From contig JARBCG010000077.1 in NCBI GenBank assembly GCA_028803175.1, positions 1-5,114 on the forward strand: a DNA stretch of 5,114 bases, read 5' to 3'. Below are positions 5,110 through 5,114 of this stretch, one piece after another (position 1 is the stretch's first letter; each line of letters opens with the position of its first letter). A program made the position numbers and the translations under genes. The notes beneath the pieces were generated by a model. It was given only the letters and a program-made list of their open reading frames with translations, did no database searches and was not told where the DNA came from. The DNA comes from Wolbachia sp. (lineage in GTDB: Bacteria; Pseudomonadota; Alphaproteobacteria; Rickettsiales; Anaplasmataceae).

Positions 5110-5114
5110 TACCA

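Noticed and set aside
1..5114. CRISPR array, tRNA, rRNA or riboswitch
   Set aside because: No regularly spaced repeats with unique spacers, no cloverleaf-like blocks and no recognisable riboswitch core were seen on either strand.

Overview
The window is strongly AT-rich and looks like the chromosome of an obligate intracellular alphaproteobacterium of the order Rickettsiales, most likely Wolbachia. The grounds are a membrane-anchored mitochondrial-type cytochrome c, a diaminopimelate epimerase with an unusual internal insert, an ABHD10-like hydrolase, and a decayed Rpn-type PD-(D/E)XK nuclease/transposase whose wording matches the Wolbachia family as I remember it. The assignment rests on recognition from memory, not on a search.

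Layout. Bases 1-128 and 4982-5109 are two arms of one ungapped inverted repeat (118 of 128 positions identical; the outermost 63 are identical), so almost the whole window lies between inverted copies. Just inside the left arm is a minus-strand remnant of a BioY biotin transporter gene (about 182-453). A short AT-rich spacer with divergent promoter-like sites leads to an intact nitroreductase-family gene (562-1131, +). Next comes a minus-strand Rpn-family pseudogene (1145 to about 1880) that falls apart into several frames. A perfect 13-bp hairpin (1891-1923) then runs into the start codon of dapF (1922-2863, +). Cytochrome c (3023-3550, +) and an alpha/beta hydrolase (3552-4304, +), one base apart, form a probable operon. 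The last 700 bases before the right arm (4305-4981) hold no convincing intact gene. They contain a possible 44-codon membrane ORF, a decayed serine-rich reading frame and short inverted repeats.

How the genes work together. Four intact-looking genes are all on the plus strand: a flavin reductase-like enzyme, the epimerase supplying meso-diaminopimelate for lysine/peptidoglycan synthesis, an electron carrier of the respiratory chain, and a serine hydrolase. They do not form one pathway. The only strong pairing is cytochrome c with the hydrolase. The pseudogenes and repeats at both flanks and between genes give a picture of a core segment eroding around mobile or repeated DNA.

The points most worth a second look are the large inverted repeat, the roughly 46-residue in-frame insert in DapF, the T8 run at the dapF stop followed by a long open +1 frame, and the hairpin over the dapF start codon. 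I did not find a convincing undescribed multi-gene system such as a defence island, CRISPR array or toxin-antitoxin pair.
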